DNA from: Microbacteriaceae bacterium X2B
GTDB lineage: Bacteria; Actinomycetota; Actinomycetes; Actinomycetales; Microbacteriaceae
Assembly: GCA_005502445.1 (NCBI GenBank)
Contig: SCPB01000005.1
Span: forward strand, 33,946-97,945
DNA: 64,000 nucleotides
Direction of reading: 5' to 3'
Part shown: piece after piece, positions 62,728-64,000 of the stretch
Layout of the letters: every line of letters starts with the position of its first letter
How positions within the stretch are numbered: position 1 is the first letter of the stretch
The notes under the pieces: model-generated
Database searches by the model: none
What the model was told of the DNA's origin: nothing
The model's input: the letters and a program-made list of their open reading frames with translations, nothing else
Translations under genes and position numbers: made by a program

Positions 62728-63621
62728 ATGCTCGACCTACGACGCCTGAACCTGCTGCGCGAGGTCCACCGGCGCGGCACCCTGCACGCCGTCGCCCGCG
62801 CGCTCTCCTACAGCCCCTCGACGATCTCGCAGCAGCTCGCGCTGCTCGAGCAGGAGGCGGGCGTCGCCCTGCTCGAGCGCGCCGGGCGCCGCGTGCAGCT
62901 GACCCCGCAGGCCGAGCTGCTCGTCGAGGGCGCCGGCCGCCTGCTCGACGAGATGGAGCGGCTCGAGTCGTCGCTCGCGGCATCCGCCCTCGAGACCGGG
63001 GGCGCGCTCGGGGGCACCGTGCGGCTCGCGGTGTTCCAGTCGGCGGCGCTGGGCATCGTGCCGCGCGCGTTGAGCCTGCTCGCGGTGGAGCATCCCTCGC
63101 TGCGCATCGAGGTGACCCAGCGCGAACCCGAGAGCGCCCTCGACGAGGTGTGGGCGCGCGAATTCGACCTCGTGATCGCCGAGGAGTACCCCGCCCACGC
63201 CGCCCCACGCCGGCGCGAGCTCGACCGCGTGCCCCTGCACCGCGACACGCTGCGGCTCGGCGCGGGGCCCCGATCGGGCATCGGCTCGCTCGCCGACGCG
63301 GCCGACGCCGCCTGGGTGATGGAGCCGCGCGGCACCGCGAGCCGCCACTGGGCCGAGCAGCAGTGCCGGCTCGCCGGCTTCGAGCCCGACGTGCGCTTCG
63401 AGACCGCCGACCTCCAGGCGCACGTGCGGCTCATCGAGGCGGGGCACGCCGTCGCGCTGCTGCCCGACCTGCTGTGGATGGGCGGCGCGCCGACCGTGCC
63501 GCTCGTCGACCTGCCGGGTGCGCCCGAGCGCACGGTGTTCACGGCCGCGCGGGTCTCGGCGGCGGCGCGCCCCGCGATCGCCGCGGTGCGCGCCGTGCTC
63601 GCGCGCGCCGTCGCGGGCTGA
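62728..63621 (+). CDS. LysR-family transcriptional regulator
   Basis: The 297-residue protein has the N-terminal LysR helix-turn-helix DLRRLNLLREVHRRGTLHAV and ALSYSPSTISQQLALLEQEAGVALLER (in part), with RRVQLTPQAELLVE. A periplasmic-binding-like effector domain follows (VRLAVFQSAALGIVPRAL, FDLVIAEEYPAHAAP, LIEAGHAVALLPDLL). The ATG at 62728 follows GGAGG. The divergent layout with putA and an operator-like palindrome between them suggest control of proline use, although this branch has broader roles. Confidence 0.9.
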   Translation: MLDLRRLNLLREVHRRGTLHAVARALSYSPSTISQQLALLEQEAGVALLERAGRRVQLTPQAELLVEGAGRLLDEMERLESSLAASALETGGALGGTVRLAVFQSAALGIVPRALSLLAVEHPSLRIEVTQREPESALDEVWAREFDLVIAEEYPAHAAPRRRELDRVPLHRDTLRLGAGPRSGIGSLADAADAAWVMEPRGTASRHWAEQQCRLAGFEPDVRFETADLQAHVRLIEAGHAVALLPDLLWMGGAPTVPLVDLPGAPERTVFTAARVSAAARPAIAAVRAVLARAVAG

Positions 63622-63964
63622 CGCGCTACGGCCGCAACGCGAGCGATCAACGGAAAAGCCGGGCGGATATCGCCGCCACCATCGCCCTGCGGTCATGACG
63701 TTCATCGCGGTCGGGCGCCTGCGCGCTCGGTAAGGCCCGGGGCCCTGCGCTCCTCCGTCGTTCGACCAAATGAAGGGAGCGCGTCGCGACACGACGGCGT
63801 GTCGCGCCGACACGCCCAGCGCGTGGGCCCGGCTCCCTTCATTTGGTCAGCGGCCCGAGGCTCCGGCCGGGGCGAGTGGCGAGCGCCAGGGGCGGCGGCG
63901 CGCGCCGGGTGAGCCGCCGTAGGCTGGCCGCACCCGCCCGCACCGCAGCGAAGGAGCCCACCCC
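63622..63964. other. Gene-free stretch before the last partial gene
   Basis: No supported gene is seen in these 343 bases. They contain the third CCAAATGAAGGGAG element (63764-63848). TAGGCT near 63920 is a likely -10, and AAGGAG lies directly before the partial gene at 63965. The first part (63622-63760) is plain GC-rich sequence. Confidence 0.5.
63764..63848. repeat. CCAAATGAAGGGAG inverted-repeat element, copy 3
   Basis: Arms GACCAAATGAAGGGAGC (63764-63780) and GCTCCCTTCATTTGGTC (63832-63848) are perfect over 17 bp. The centre repeats GTCGCGAC and GGCGTGTCGCG, shared with the other two copies. It lies between the LysR gene and the gene starting at 63965, both on the plus strand. Confidence 0.92.
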
Positions 63965-64000
63965 GTGACCCCGCCCACCGAGCGCCGCGACGTCGTCATC
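63965..64000 (+). CDS. Start of an unidentified gene, cut by the window edge
   Basis: A GTG preceded by AAGGAG at eight to nine bases opens a frame VTPPTERRDVVI that runs out of the window. A promoter-like TAGGCT lies about 50 bases upstream. The end suggests the start of a hydrophobic beta strand, as in a Rossmann-type protein, but twelve residues are too few for a family call. Confidence 0.5.
   Translation, partial: MTPPTERRDVVI

Overview
The window reads as chromosomal DNA of a high-GC actinobacterium, most probably a member of the Microbacteriaceae. The basis is the very high GC content, GTG starts, many ATGA/GTGA/TGATG stop-start overlaps, leaderless promoters of the form TANNNT-6/7 nt-start codon, a DtxR/IdeR-type iron box, an actinobacterial glyoxylate-shunt locus and a large PutA fusion. 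The family assignment is an inference. No rRNA, tRNA, CRISPR array, transposase or phage gene was seen.

Layout. (1) 1-4.7 kb, minus strand: sugar operon running from a Gfo/Idh oxidoreductase through xylA and xylB to a PfkB-type kinase that carries an in-frame TAG at codon 31 and runs off the left edge. A divergent ROK regulator and an aldose 1-epimerase follow at 4.8-7.1 kb. (2) 7.1-16.8 kb, minus strand: a nine-gene run consisting of a ribose-type ABC importer (ATPase, two permeases, lipoprotein), a GMC flavoprotein with a gluconate-dehydrogenase-subunit-3-like partner that has no export signal, an isochorismatase-like cysteine hydrolase, an aldo/keto reductase and a GlcG/HbpS-like protein. 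Its substrate is unknown and it is the best candidate for an undescribed pathway. (3) 17.1-18.8 kb: a gene graveyard with a frameshifted GntR gene, a second xylB fragment, a hydrolase tail and the C-terminal half of a glycoside-hydrolase-like protein. It is followed by an intact SDR and a PIN toxin/antitoxin pair.

(4) 20.7-33.3 kb: an L-rhamnose utilisation regulon. rhaI, a bifunctional aldolase/dehydrogenase and rhaB form one minus-strand operon. A LacI regulator is divergent from it. A CUT1-type importer without its own ATPase and a GH78 alpha-L-rhamnosidase complete the set. TGAAACG-type operators lie at all three promoters. (5) 33.4-37.6 kb: an MFS exporter and a zinc alcohol dehydrogenase, a divergent XRE/MmyB-type regulator, and an aldo/keto reductase. 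(6) 37.8-44.9 kb: lldD (L-lactate oxidation, plausibly consuming the L-lactate made by rhamnose breakdown), an LLM flavoprotein, two hydrolases, a membrane protein, a Nudix-thioredoxin-like fusion and an acyl-CoA dehydrogenase-like protein. (7) 45-53 kb: an ABC-2 exporter, kynureninase, an iron ABC importer with an iron box, and an Lrp regulator. (8) 53.4-63.6 kb: malate synthase, isocitrate lyase and a divergent RamB-like regulator, then a small GntR regulator, PutA and a divergent LysR. A new gene begins at the right edge.

The most striking non-genic signal is a set of short inverted-repeat elements. Three copies of an 85-91 bp element have ends CCAAATGAAGGGAG (at 37.7, 55.1 and 63.8 kb). 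Several further hairpins have different but partly related arms (44.97, 46.99, 48.45, 53.05, 53.30, 58.23 and 58.73 kb, and one inside xylB at 1.6 kb). They do not behave as ordinary terminators: two sit over the -35 region of leaderless promoters, one is in a 5' leader and one is inside a coding sequence.
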